From contig NZ_BJLQ01000014.1 of assembly GCF_006538725.1 (NCBI RefSeq), positions 21,534 through 85,533 of the forward strand: DNA of 64,000 nucleotides. Reading direction: 5' to 3'. This document shows, one piece after another, positions 30,435 through 39,286 of the stretch. A program made the position numbers and the translations under genes. A model generated the notes under the pieces. The model saw only the letters and a program-made list of their open reading frames with translations. It did not search any database and had not been told where the DNA came from. Source of the stretch: Cellulomonas gelida (lineage in GTDB: Bacteria; Actinomycetota; Actinomycetes; Actinomycetales; Cellulomonadaceae). Positions within the stretch are counted from its first letter, which is position 1. Every line of letters begins with the position of its first letter.

Positions 30435-31833
30435 CGTGCGGGTGCGGCCGCAGACGAATCGGGTCCACCTCGGCGGAGCGCTTGTAGTCGATCCAGGTCT
30501 GGATGAGGTCCGGCGTGAACACGTTGCCGGCGGTCAGCCAGTCGTGGTCGGCCTCGAGGTTGTCGAGCACCTCGGAGAGCGAGCCCGGGACCTGCTGGAT
30601 CAGGGCGTGCTCCTCGGGGGGCAGCTCGTACAGGTCCTTGTCGACCGGCTCGGGCGGCTCGATGCGGTTCTGGATGCCGTCGATGCCGGCCATGAGCATG
30701 GCCGCGAACGCCAGGTAGGGGTTCGACGACGGGTCCGGCACGCGGAACTCGATGCGCTTGGCCTTCGGGTTCGAACCGGTGACCGGGATGCGGATGCACG
30801 CGGAGCGGTTGCGGGCCGAGTAGACCAGGTTCACCGGCGCCTCGAAGCCCGGGACCAGGCGGTGGTAGGAGTTCACCGTCGGGTTCGTGAACGCCAGTAG
30901 CGCGGGCGCGTGCTTGAGCAGGCCACCGATGTACCAGCGGGCGAGGTCGGACAGGCCGCCGTAGCCCTTCTCGTCGAAGAACAGCGGCTCGCCGTTCTTC
31001 CACAGCGACTGGTGCACGTGCATGCCCGAGCCGTTGTCGCCGAACAGGGGCTTCGGCATGAACGTCGCGGTCTTGCCCGCGGCGTGCGCGACGTTCTTCA
31101 CGACGTACTTGAAGAGCTGCACCTTGTCGGCCGACTTGGCGAGCTCGTCGAAGCGGTAGTTGATCTCCGCCTGGCCGGCGGTGCCGACCTCGTGGTGCGC
31201 GCGCTCGACACCGAGGCCGAGCGCGTCCAGCTGCAGCGAGATCTGGTCGCGCAGGTCGGCGAAGTGGTCGACCGGCGGGACGGGGAAGTAGCCGCCCTTG
31301 TAGGGCGTCTTGTGGCCGAGGTTGCCACCCTCCTCGACGCGGCCCGTGTTCCAGGCGGCCTCGATGGAGTCGATGTAGTAGTACGACGCGTTCTGCTTCG
31401 TCTCGAAGCGGATGTCGTCGAAGATGTAGAACTCGGCCTCGGGCGCGAAGAACGCGGTGTCCGCGATGCCGGTCGACTTCAGGTACGCCTCGGCCTTCGC
31501 GGCGACCTGACGCGGGTCGCGGCTGTAGGGCTCGTCGGTGTACGGGTCGACGATGTGGAAGTTGATGTTGAGCGTCTTCTCCGCGCGGAACGGGTCGACG
31601 TAGGCGGTCGTGACGTCCGGCACCAGCTTCATGTCAGACTCGTGGATCGCCTGGAAGCCGCGGATCGACGAGCCGTCGAACATCTGGCCGTCCGTGAAGA
31701 AGTCGGCGTCCAGCGACTGGGCCGGGACGTTGAAGTGCTGCATCACGCCCGGCAGGTCACAGAATCGCACGTCGACGAACTTGACGTCCTCGCTCTTGAT
31801 GAACGCCAGGACTTCCTCTGGCTTGCTGAACAT
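30409..31833 (-). CDS. glnA: Glutamine synthetase type I
   Basis: A 474-residue enzyme that makes glutamine from glutamate, ammonia and ATP. ATG 31833 ([11 protein letters not shown]) has GAGGAG upstream and gives the usual length; a start 10 codons earlier is open but weaker. The beta-grasp domain ([20 protein letters not shown]), the [23 protein letters not shown]/metal motif and NRSACIRIP are present. The adenylylation loop [10 protein letters not shown] carries the target Tyr. The last codons form the attachment site of the integrated element, which now separates the gene from its old terminator. A GlnR operator lies about 60 bp upstream. Confidence 0.96.
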   Translation of the reverse strand: MFSKPEEVLAFIKSEDVKFVDVRFCDLPGVMQHFNVPAQSLDADFFTDGQMFDGSSIRGFQAIHESDMKLVPDVTTAYVDPFRAEKTLNINFHIVDPYTDEPYSRDPRQVAAKAEAYLKSTGIADTAFFAPEAEFYIFDDIRFETKQNASYYYIDSIEAAWNTGRVEEGGNLGHKTPYKGGYFPVPPVDHFADLRDQISLQLDALGLGVERAHHEVGTAGQAEINYRFDELAKSADKVQLFKYVVKNVAHAAGKTATFMPKPLFGDNGSGMHVHQSLWKNGEPLFFDEKGYGGLSDLARWYIGGLLKHAPALLAFTNPTVNSYHRLVPGFEAPVNLVYSARNRSACIRIPVTGSNPKAKRIEFRVPDPSSNPYLAFAAMLMAGIDGIQNRIEPPEPVDKDLYELPPEEHALIQQVPGSLSEVLDNLEADHDWLTAGNVFTPDLIQTWIDYKRSAEVDPIRLRPHPHEFELYYDV

Positions 31834-31891
31834 CCGCTGCTCCTCGGTCGATGGTGCCCGCATCGGGCTAGCCAGACGCTAGGCGTGGGCC

Positions 31892-31929
31892 GTTTCTCTG
31901 ATGTGAGGCAAGTGTTTCCGTGAGGTTAC
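31892..31929 (-). promoter_or_regulatory. GlnR-type operator upstream of glnA
   Basis: Read on the glnA strand, the order is GTAAC-6-GAAAC-6-CTCAC-6-GAAAC. This matches the two-box pattern gTnAC-n6-GaAAC repeated with 6-bp spacers known for actinobacterial GlnR. Three of the four boxes are exact and the third is degenerate. It ends 59 bp before the ATG at 31833. It implies nitrogen-responsive control of glnA. Confidence 0.8.
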
Positions 31930-32016
31930 GCGCAGCGCGCGGGTGTAACGATCATGCGAACGCGTGGCCCCTGCAGGCGGTTCGGGCGGGCGACTGGCCC
32001 CGCTTAGGCTGAGCAG

Positions 32017-32508
32017 GTGACGACGAGGCAGAACGTGGGGTCGTGGCTCGAGGGCGGGCCGTCCGGCGGCGGTGGCCGGGGTACCGCCCTGGGTCTGCCG
32101 GCGCAGGGGAGCGGATCGGCGGCGACGATCGGGCGCCGGGCGGTCGCGCTCGTCCTCGACTGGACGCTGTGCCTCCTGCTCGCCTCCGCCTTCTTCGCCG
32201 GTGACGCGACCGGCCCCTTCTGGCAGCGCGCCGACGGCATGGTCACGCTCGCCATCTTCGCGGTCGAGAACCTCGTGCTGGTCGGCACGCTCGGGTTCAC
32301 GGTCGGGCACCGGGTGCTGGGCATCCGCGTGCGCCGCGCCGGCGTGACCCCGGACGGGCCGCTGCCCGACGACGGTCGCGCGCCTGGGTTCGGCCGCGCC
32401 GCGCTGCGCACGTTCCTGCTGTGCCTGGTCATCCCCGCGGTCGTGTGGGACTCCGACGGCCGCGGCCTGCACGACCGCGCCGCAGGGACGGCGATCGTCC
32501 GCCGCTGA
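32017..32508 (+). CDS. RDD-family membrane protein
   Basis: 163 residues from GTG 32017. After a Gly-rich N-terminus come the RDD domain segments: RRAVALVLDWTLCLLLASAF (the Arg-Asp pair in RR and LD), a second membrane helix VENLVLVGTLGFTVGHRVLG, then LRTFLLCLVIPAVVWDSDGR and GLHDRAAGTAIVRR. Members are small membrane proteins, some linked to ion stress; the exact task is unknown. It is divergent from glnA, so its promoter shares the 183-bp region with the GlnR site. Confidence 0.82.
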   Translation: MTTRQNVGSWLEGGPSGGGGRGTALGLPAQGSGSAATIGRRAVALVLDWTLCLLLASAFFAGDATGPFWQRADGMVTLAIFAVENLVLVGTLGFTVGHRVLGIRVRRAGVTPDGPLPDDGRAPGFGRAALRTFLLCLVIPAVVWDSDGRGLHDRAAGTAIVRR

Positions 32509-32565
32509 CCCACGTCCGCCGGTGGCTCGCACGCCGGTCGGCGGCGTCGAGACCAGCGGGCCGGC

Positions 32566-33276
32566 TCAGCGGCCGCGCATGCCCTTGCGGTCGGGGCGAG
32601 CACGCATCGGGTCGACGCCCTTCGGCACGGGAAGCCGCGCGCCGCCGAGCGCCTGCAGGCGCTTGGTGACCTCCGCGACCTCCTGCTTGGTGAGCTTCGG
32701 CTTGAGCCGGCGCACCGTGGACGGGAGCTTCGGCAACGGCACCTGGCCCTCGCCGCGCCCGGTCTGCAGGACGGTGACGGGCACGGTCGGGAGCACGCGA
32801 GTCGTTCGCTTGCGCTCCGACTCCAGGAGGCGAGCGACGTTGCCGCCGCCCTCGCCGACGAGCACGATGCCCGGCCGGCCGACGCCCCGGAAGACCATGT
32901 CCTGCGAGCGGGCCTCGATCGCGACGGGCTCCTCGACGAACGTCCAGCCACGGCGGATGGTGCGCAGCGCGGCCAGTGCGGCGCCGGGCTGGCCCTCGAT
33001 CCGAGAGTACGCGGCGGCCTCCGCGCGCCGCGCCAGGAGGAACATCGCAGCGAGCAGCGCGAACGGCAGCGACAGCAGGATGAAGTAGACGACCGCGTCC
33101 AGGACGAGGCCGACGATGATGCCGATGCCCAGGATGCCGACGAACGTCGCCAGCAGGATCCAGGTGATCGCGGGGTCGGTCTCCCGCGTCATCTTGAACG
33201 CTTCCCACACCTGGTGGTACCAGCGCACCTTCTTGGTCTTGGGCGCGGCGGGGGAGGCGGACTTGTCACGGGCCAT
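32566..33276 (-). CDS. DUF4191 membrane protein
   Basis: 236 residues. Two adjacent membrane helices lie at about 37-80 (ITWILLATFVGILGIGIIVG and VVYFILLSLPFALLAAMFLL). A cytoplasmic domain follows with AYSRIEGQPGAALAALRTIR, then GWTFVEEPVAIEARSQDMVF and FRGVGRPGIVLVGEG. This pattern is the actinobacterial DUF4191 family, often found next to lipA, as here (92 bp away). The function is unknown. Confidence 0.85.
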   Translation of the reverse strand: MARDKSASPAAPKTKKVRWYHQVWEAFKMTRETDPAITWILLATFVGILGIGIIVGLVLDAVVYFILLSLPFALLAAMFLLARRAEAAAYSRIEGQPGAALAALRTIRRGWTFVEEPVAIEARSQDMVFRGVGRPGIVLVGEGGGNVARLLESERKRTTRVLPTVPVTVLQTGRGEGQVPLPKLPSTVRRLKPKLTKQEVAEVTKRLQALGGARLPVPKGVDPMRARPDRKGMRGR

Positions 33277-33368
33277 GCGGCCGAGTCTACCGAGCGTCGG
33301 GGGTCACCTCGCGCGCGTCCGAGGAGCGTGCACGCACCAGTCGTCGGAGGCGCTGGGACGGGCCCGGC

Positions 33369-34370
33369 TCAGCGGGCGAGCAGGCTCGACGCCTCCTGGC
33401 GTGCGGTGGTCGGCTCACCCAGGTGCGCGAGCGCGTCGGGGATCGGCAGGCCGCGGCGGCGCATGGCCTGGCCCCACAGGCGACCGGCCCGGTACGACGA
33501 GCGCACCAGCGGGCCGGACATGACGCCCAGGAACCCGAGCTCCTCGGCGACGGTCGACAGCTCGACGAACTCCTCGGGCCGCACCCACCGGTCCACGGGG
33601 TGGTGCCGCACCGACGGGCGCAGGTACTGCGTGATCGTGATCAGGTCGCAGCCCGCGTCGTGCAGCGCACCGAGCGCCTCGACGACCTCGTCGTACGTCT
33701 CGCCCATCCCGAGGATGAGGTTGGACTTGGTGACCAGACCGGCCTCACGCGCCCGGGTGATGACCGACAGCGACCGGTCGTACCGGAAACCGGGCCGGAT
33801 CTGCTTGAAGATGCGGGGCACGGTCTCGAGGTTGTGCGCGAGCACCTCGGGCCGCGACGCGTTGACCTCGTCGAGCAGCTCGGGGATCGCGTTGAAGTCC
33901 GGGATCAGCAGCTCGACACCCGTGCCCGCGTTGAGCGCGTGGATCTGGCGGACCGTCTCGGCGTACAGCCACGCCCCGCCGTCCGGCAGGTCGTCGCGCG
34001 CGACGCCGGTGACCGTGGAGTACTTCAGGCCCATCGCCTGCACGGACTCCGCGACGCGGCGCGGCTCGTCGGCGTCGAAGTCCGCGGGCTTGCCCGTGTC
34101 GATCTGGCAGAAGTCGCACCGCCGCGTGCACTGGTCACCGCCGATGAGGAATGTCGCCTCGCGGTCCTCCCAGCACTCGAAGATGTTGGGGCAGCCGGCT
34201 TCCTCGCACACGGTGTGCAGGCCCTCACGCTTCACCAGGCCCTTGAGCTCGGAGTACTCCGGGCCCATGGTGGCGCGCGTGCGGATCCACTCGGGCTTTC
34301 TCTCGATGGGCGTCTGGGCGTTGCGTGCCTCCACGCGCAGCATCCGGCGCCCCTCGGGTGCGATCGTCAC
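33369..34370 (-). CDS. lipA: Lipoyl synthase
   Basis: A 333-residue radical SAM enzyme that inserts two sulfurs into octanoyl-protein to form lipoyl groups. The start is GTG 34370. The auxiliary cluster motif [12 protein letters not shown] and the radical-SAM motif CTRRCDFCQ are both complete, and LARSS near the C-terminus supplies the conserved serine-type ligand (EASSLLAR). It serves the lipoyl domains of SucB, which is encoded nearby. It lies on the same strand as lipB but separated from it by a flavodoxin gene on the other strand. Confidence 0.96.
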   Translation of the reverse strand: MTIAPEGRRMLRVEARNAQTPIERKPEWIRTRATMGPEYSELKGLVKREGLHTVCEEAGCPNIFECWEDREATFLIGGDQCTRRCDFCQIDTGKPADFDADEPRRVAESVQAMGLKYSTVTGVARDDLPDGGAWLYAETVRQIHALNAGTGVELLIPDFNAIPELLDEVNASRPEVLAHNLETVPRIFKQIRPGFRYDRSLSVITRAREAGLVTKSNLILGMGETYDEVVEALGALHDAGCDLITITQYLRPSVRHHPVDRWVRPEEFVELSTVAEELGFLGVMSGPLVRSSYRAGRLWGQAMRRRGLPIPDALAHLGEPTTARQEASSLLAR

Positions 34371-34516
34371 GTGGCCACACTAGCCGCAGCGCGCACGGGT
34401 GCACCCGCGCACGCACGAGGCGGGCGTCACAGTCACGGGACCTGGGTCCCGCGCCGCGGGGCTGGTCAGCGGTCAGGCTGGACGCAGGCAACGGTGCCTT
34501 CTGGGAGGAGACGACC

Positions 34517-35008
34517 ATGCGAGTGCTGGTGAGCGTTGCGTCCCGCCACGGGGCGACCGCCGAGATGGGCGAAGTCGTCGCCGCGGTCCTGCGGGAGGCC
34601 GGGCACACGGTCGACGTGACCGCGCCGGACGACGTCGAGCGCGTGATGCCGTACGACGCCGTCGTCCTCGGCTCCGCGGTGTACGTCGGCCGGCTGGCTG
34701 CGTCCCTGCGCGACCTCGTCGTGCGCCAGGGTGCCCACCTGAGGCTGCGTCCCGTGTGGCTGTTCTGGTCGGGCCCGGTCGGCAGCCACCCGACGACGAG
34801 CGTGCCCGACGACGTCGAGGCCATGGTCACGGCCACGGGGGCGCGTGAGGCGAAGTGCTTCATCGGAGCTCTCGACAAGGCGTCGCTGTCGATGTCCGAG
34901 CGCGCGCTCGTCGCCCTGGTGCGGGCGCAGGACGGCGACTACCGCGACCTCGACGCCGTCCGGGCGTGGGCGATGGGCGTCGCGGAGGAGCTGACGACCG
35001 CGGCCTGA
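34517..35008 (+). CDS. Flavodoxin-domain protein (HemG-like)
   Basis: 163 residues from ATG 34517, with GGGAGGAG upstream. The FMN phosphate-loop appears as VSVASRHGATAEMGEVVAAV, then PYDAVVLGSAVYVGRLA and LRPVWLFWSGPVG. This resembles the flavodoxin-fold proteins related to HemG protoporphyrinogen oxidase. Many actinobacterial genomes keep several of unknown electron partners. It lies between the two lipoylation genes but reads the opposite way, so it is not in their operon. Confidence 0.8.
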   Translation: MRVLVSVASRHGATAEMGEVVAAVLREAGHTVDVTAPDDVERVMPYDAVVLGSAVYVGRLAASLRDLVVRQGAHLRLRPVWLFWSGPVGSHPTTSVPDDVEAMVTATGAREAKCFIGALDKASLSMSERALVALVRAQDGDYRDLDAVRAWAMGVAEELTTAA

Positions 35009-35043
35009 CGCGCGGACGGGTCGGTGCGGGAGGTCGGTGCGCG

Positions 35044-35703
35044 TCAGCGCGCGTCGGCAGGCTGCGTGGCGAGCAGCGGCGCGAGCTCGTGCGCGAGGTG
35101 CTCACGCACGAGCGGCACCACCTCGGCGATCGGGACGCGGCGGCCGAGCTCGACGCTCAGCGACGTCACGTCCGCGTCCGGGATGCCGCACGGCACGATG
35201 CGGTCGAACGCGTGCAGGTCGGGCTCGCAGTTCAGCGCGAAGCCGTGCATCGTCACGCCACGGGACACGCGGACACCGATCTGAGCGACCTTGCGCTGCA
35301 GGCCGCCGGGCCGCGCCTCGAACCACACGCCGCTGCGTCCCTCGACGCGCGTCGCGGTGAGCCCCAGGTCGGTGCACGTGTCGATGAGCGCCTGCTCGAG
35401 CGCGCGCACGTAGCGCACGACGTCCACGGGCTCGCGCAGCCGCACGATCGGGTAGCCGACGAGCTGACCCGGCCCGTGCCACGTGATCCGGCCCCCGCGG
35501 TCGACGTCGACCACGGGTGTGCCGTCGACGGGGCGGTCCCACGCCGCGGTGCGGCGCCCGGCGGTGTAGACGTCCTCGTGCTCGCAGAGCAGCACGGTGT
35601 CCTCACCGCCCGCGACGACGGCGGCGTGCACCTCGCGTTGCCGATCCCACGTCGGGACGTAGGGGAGCAGCCGGGTCCCGAGCTCGAGCTCCTCGAACAG
35701 CAT
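35044..35703 (-). CDS. lipB: Octanoyltransferase
   Basis: A 219-residue enzyme that transfers octanoyl from acyl carrier protein to lipoyl domains, supplying the substrate of LipA. ATG 35703 begins [15 protein letters not shown]. Hallmarks are [40 protein letters not shown] (catalytic Lys in RKVAQIG), [13 protein letters not shown] and the catalytic Cys in [14 protein letters not shown]. The length is typical. It likely forms a convergent-free single unit. Confidence 0.95.
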   Translation of the reverse strand: MLFEELELGTRLLPYVPTWDRQREVHAAVVAGGEDTVLLCEHEDVYTAGRRTAAWDRPVDGTPVVDVDRGGRITWHGPGQLVGYPIVRLREPVDVVRYVRALEQALIDTCTDLGLTATRVEGRSGVWFEARPGGLQRKVAQIGVRVSRGVTMHGFALNCEPDLHAFDRIVPCGIPDADVTSLSVELGRRVPIAEVVPLVREHLAHELAPLLATQPADAR

Positions 35704-35746
35704 GCCGGTCAGCCTAGGCGCTGTCGGCGGTCCTAGGGTGAGGCGC

Positions 35747-36769
35747 ATGAGCACGCTACGAGTCGCGCTGATCGGCTACGGGGGCGCGGGCCGGGGGATC
35801 CACGCGCGTCTGGTCCGGGCCGCGGGGCAGCAGGTGGTGGCGGTCGTGACCGGCAGCCGATCCGACCAGGTGGCCGCCGACTGGCCCGACGCGCGCGTCG
35901 TCCCCGACGTCGACGCCCTGCTGTCCGACCTGCACGGCGTGGACCTCGTCGTCGTCGCGAGCCCGACCGGCGAGCACGTCGCGCACGCGACGGAGGCGCT
36001 CGCGGCGGGTGCTCACGTGCTGGTCGACAAGCCGCTCGCGACGACGGCGCAGGACGCCGCCGCCCTGGCTGCGCGCGCCGACGGACGGCTCACGGTCTTC
36101 CAGAACCGTCGCTGGGACCCCGAGCAGCTCGCGCTGCTGGACCTGCTGGGACGCGACGAGCTCGGGCCCGTGCACCGGTTCGAGCGGCGCTGGGAGAGGT
36201 TCCGCCCGCAGCCGCAGGACCGGTGGAAGGAGAACGACGAGGACGCCGGCGGCCTGCTGCTCGACCTCGGTTCGCACCTCGTCGACTCCGCGGTGCAGCT
36301 GTTCGGTCCCGTGCGTCAGGTGTACGCCGAGCTCGCGGCGCGCACGACGCCCGCGGTCGACGACGTGTTCCTGGCGCTGCACCACGACAGCGGCGTCCTG
36401 AGCCACCTGCAGGCAGGCGGGCTCGTGGGCGCGCCTGGCCCGCGGACGCGCGTGCTCGGAGCGCGGGCCGCGTACCTCGTGACGAGCTTCGAGGGCGAGC
36501 CGACCCCGTTCGAGGCGCTCGACGACGCGTACGAGGAGAGCCGCCGTCCCGGTGAGCCGGTGCACGAGGGCTGGCTCGTCCGCGGCGCCGAGCGCACGCC
36601 GGTGCCCGCGCCGCGCGGGGGGCACCACGACATCTACCCGGCCCTCGCGGAGTGGGTGCTCGGTGGCGCACCGGCGCCGGTGGACCCGGCCGATGCGGTC
36701 GCGACCGCGCGCGTGCTCGACGCCGCGCGGCGGTCGGCGGCCGAGGACGAGGTGGTCCGGCTCACCTGA
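35747..36769 (+). CDS. Gfo/Idh/MocA-family oxidoreductase
   Basis: A 340-residue NAD(P)-dependent oxidoreductase. The N-terminal Rossmann motif is [37 protein letters not shown] contains the conserved EKP-like segment as DKPLATT. The C-terminal sheet domain has [20 protein letters not shown] with the DxGxHxxD catalytic motif. It is close to the subfamily that acts on sugars or inositols; the substrate is not evident. It starts 43 bp from the divergent lipB start. Confidence 0.88.
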   Translation: MSTLRVALIGYGGAGRGIHARLVRAAGQQVVAVVTGSRSDQVAADWPDARVVPDVDALLSDLHGVDLVVVASPTGEHVAHATEALAAGAHVLVDKPLATTAQDAAALAARADGRLTVFQNRRWDPEQLALLDLLGRDELGPVHRFERRWERFRPQPQDRWKENDEDAGGLLLDLGSHLVDSAVQLFGPVRQVYAELAARTTPAVDDVFLALHHDSGVLSHLQAGGLVGAPGPRTRVLGARAAYLVTSFEGEPTPFEALDDAYEESRRPGEPVHEGWLVRGAERTPVPAPRGGHHDIYPALAEWVLGGAPAPVDPADAVATARVLDAARRSAAEDEVVRLT

Positions 36770-36834
36770 GCCCGCGCGCGGGCCTGTGGACGAGCGACGA
36801 CGCCCGGATGCGCACTCCGCTTCGATGTGCGTCC

Positions 36835-38265
36835 ATGACGAGTGACGTGCGAGTCAGCCCCGAGGTCGACCTGGCGCTCGCCGCTGCGGGCTACCGCGCC
36901 CTGGCCCCCGGGGACGACGGCGCGCTGGTCGCGGTCGCGCTCGATGGTTCGGAGCGCCGCGTCGAGCTGCACGTGCTGCCGGCCGACGACACGACGCGTG
37001 CGCGCGTCGGCGCGTGGCGGTCGGTGCGGCACGAGCACCTGGTGCGCGTGCTCGAGGTGGTGCCGCTGTCGGCCGCCGAGATCGGGGTCTTCTCCGAGCA
37101 CCTGCCCGGCCTCAGCCTCGTCCGGCTGTGCGCCGCGCGTGGACCCCTGTCCGACGGCGAGGCCGCGACCCTCGCGATCCCGGTCGCGCAGGCGCTCGAG
37201 GCGATGCACGCCGTCGGCATCCAGCACGGCGGCGTCGGTCCGCGCTCGATCGTCGTCGACGCGGACGGGCGTCCGGTGCTCGCCGGGCTGGGTGTCGCGC
37301 TGCGGCACGTCCCCACGGCGTCCGACGAGTCCGCCGCCGACGTCCGTGCGCTGCTCGCCGCGGTGCTCGAGCCGCTCGCCGTGCCCGGCACGGGCGGGGG
37401 AGACGGCTCGCTCGGTGAGGCGCTCGAGGACCTGCTGCACGAGCCTGCGCCGAGCGCCGCGCGCGTGGTGGACCGGTGCTTCCGCGTCGCCGTGCCGCAG
37501 CCGGTGCGGCTGCCCGACCGGGCCGGGACCGGGCGGGACGTGGCGCACGACCTGGGGTCGCTGCGCGCGACGGCCCGCGGCGACAGCGGGGGCCGCGCGC
37601 GACGGGGTGGTGCGAGAGCCGGACGGCACGGCGCGACCAGTCGGCTCCGCCCGGCGAGCGACGTGGAGAGCGGTCCCGTGAGAGGGCGCGGCCCGGCCGG
37701 GCGACCCGGCGTGGCGCGCGTGATGATCGCCGGTGCGTGCGCCGTGGTGCTGGCCGCCGCGGTGACGGTGACCGTGCTCGTCGCACCGTGGCGCGCGACC
37801 ACCGACGGGGGGACGGCCGCCGCGGCGCCCGGCCCGGTCGCGGGCCCGCGGGCGACGTCGGTGCCCGCCCGGACCGATCCGCGGGACGCAGCGGTCGCGC
37901 TCACGCAGCGGCGTGCGTCCCTGCTCGCACAGGGACGCGCGGCAGCGCTGCACGAGGTCGAGGTGGTCGGTTCGCCCGCGCACGAGGCCGACTCCCGGCT
38001 CGTGGCGCAGCTCGACGGTGACCGGGTCAGCGGCCTCGAGGTGTCGGTGACGGACGTCGAGCGGCTCGAAGCTCCGCGCGACGACGCCGGGTCGAGCGAC
38101 GACGAGGTGCGCGTGCAGGTCACGAGCACCACCAGCGCGTACGAGCGCGTGGCCGCCGACGGCTCGCGACGAGCCGGCGGTCCTGCCGCGACCTCGACGG
38201 TCGTGCTCGTGCTGCGCTGGACCGACCAGGGCTGGCGGGTGTGGGACGTGGCCCCCGCCACCTGA
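36835..38265 (+). CDS. Membrane-anchored pseudokinase-like protein
   Basis: 476 residues from ATG 36835. Residues 1-230 keep the outline of a Ser/Thr kinase fold: an N-lobe with ERRVELHVLPADD, hinge-like FSEHLPGLSLVRLC and the helix ALEAMHAVGIQHGGVGPRSI where HRD is expected, but the catalytic Asp is lost and DFG reads AGLG. It is probably inactive. A basic linker, a membrane helix at about 293-316 (MIAGACAVVLAAAVTVTVLV) and an outside domain of about 150 residues follow. Such proteins can be scaffolds for FHA-domain partners, but none is encoded here. Confidence 0.65.
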   Translation: MTSDVRVSPEVDLALAAAGYRALAPGDDGALVAVALDGSERRVELHVLPADDTTRARVGAWRSVRHEHLVRVLEVVPLSAAEIGVFSEHLPGLSLVRLCAARGPLSDGEAATLAIPVAQALEAMHAVGIQHGGVGPRSIVVDADGRPVLAGLGVALRHVPTASDESAADVRALLAAVLEPLAVPGTGGGDGSLGEALEDLLHEPAPSAARVVDRCFRVAVPQPVRLPDRAGTGRDVAHDLGSLRATARGDSGGRARRGGARAGRHGATSRLRPASDVESGPVRGRGPAGRPGVARVMIAGACAVVLAAAVTVTVLVAPWRATTDGGTAAAAPGPVAGPRATSVPARTDPRDAAVALTQRRASLLAQGRAAALHEVEVVGSPAHEADSRLVAQLDGDRVSGLEVSVTDVERLEAPRDDAGSSDDEVRVQVTSTTSAYERVAADGSRRAGGPAATSTVVLVLRWTDQGWRVWDVAPAT

Positions 38266-38268
38266 GCC

Positions 38269-39159
38269 CTAGGACTGCTCGGCCGCCCACCGTGCGGCGG
38301 CCGGCAGGTCACGGTGCTCGGGCACGAACCCGCTCGCCTCGAGCGCGGCGGGGACCGCACGCACGGACCCGAGCACCTCGGAGGCGAAGTCGCGCAGCGC
38401 GAGCCGCAGCGCGAACGCCGGGACTGGCACGCGCGCCGGCCGGTGCACAGCCTGCGCGAGGGCCTCGACGACGTCGGCGTTCCGGTCGGCACGCGTGACG
38501 AGGTTGACCGGGCCGGCGACGTCAGCGGTCAGCAGGTGCTCGATCGCCCGCACCTCGTCGTCCAGCGTGATCCACGACCAGTACTGGCGGCCCGAGCCGA
38601 GCCGGCCGCCCAGCCCGGCGCGCAGGATCGGCCACAGCGGTCGCAGCGCGCCACCGCCGGCGCCCAGCACGACCCCGGTCCGCAGGTGCGCCACGCGCAC
38701 CCCGGCCGCGGCAGCGGGCTCGGTGGCCGCCTCCCACTGGCGCACGACGTCGGCGAAGAACGTGGTGCCGAGCGGCTCGGTCTCGTCGACCTCGGTGTCG
38801 CCCCGGTCCCCGTACGCGCCGATCCCCGACGCCTGGAGCAGCACGCGCGGGCCGTCGTCGAGCGTCGCGAGCCTGCGCGCCAGCAGCCCCGCGGTGTCGA
38901 CCCGTGAGGCCAGCACGTCGCGCTTGCGCGCCTCGGTGAGCGGCCGGGTGCCGGGGTTGGTCCCGGCGAGGTTCACGACGGCGTCGAACCCCCGCAGGGC
39001 GTCGGGTGCCAGCGACCCGCGTGCGGGGTCCCATGCGATCTCCTCGGGCCGCGTCTGCGCGTGCCGCACGAGCACGTGCACGTCATGACCCGCCGACCGC
39101 AGCCGGGGGAGCAGGGCCGAGCCGATGAAGCCGTGGGAGCCAGCGACGACGATGCGCAT
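38269..39159 (-). CDS. TIGR01777-family epimerase/SDR protein
   Basis: A 296-residue extended SDR protein. Start MRIVVAGSHGFIGSALLPRL carries the GxxGFIG NAD-binding motif. DAVVNLAGTNPGTRPLTEAR and VLLQASGIGAYGDRGDTEVD are diagnostic of the TIGR01777 (YfcH) group. It has the C-terminal DUF1731-like VPVPAFALRLALRDFASEVL. The substrate is unknown. It lies downstream of sucB but beyond a terminator, so it is probably a separate transcript. Confidence 0.88.
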   Translation of the reverse strand: MRIVVAGSHGFIGSALLPRLRSAGHDVHVLVRHAQTRPEEIAWDPARGSLAPDALRGFDAVVNLAGTNPGTRPLTEARKRDVLASRVDTAGLLARRLATLDDGPRVLLQASGIGAYGDRGDTEVDETEPLGTTFFADVVRQWEAATEPAAAAGVRVAHLRTGVVLGAGGGALRPLWPILRAGLGGRLGSGRQYWSWITLDDEVRAIEHLLTADVAGPVNLVTRADRNADVVEALAQAVHRPARVPVPAFALRLALRDFASEVLGSVRAVPAALEASGFVPEHRDLPAAARWAAEQS

Positions 39160-39233
39160 CCCGTCACCCTAGATTCGAACGGCCTGACCTGCGCCCGCAG
39201 TCACTTCCCGCGTCGCTTGCGGACGGGTGCGCG

Positions 39234-39267
39234 AACGGCCCGACCCCCGCGAGGGGACCGGGCCGTT
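39234..39267 (-). terminator. Terminator hairpin after sucB
   Basis: AACGGCCCG at 39234-39242 pairs with CGGGCCGTT at 39259-39267; an inner CCCC/GGGG pair extends the stem. It lies 20 bp past the sucB stop on the minus strand. Confidence 0.72.
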
Positions 39268-39286
39268 GCGCGCGACGAATGGGGCG

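Noticed and set aside
31834..31863. Ten-codon N-terminal extension of glnA from 31863
   Set aside because: The ATG at 31833 has a good ribosome site and gives the standard GlnA start MFSKPEEVL.
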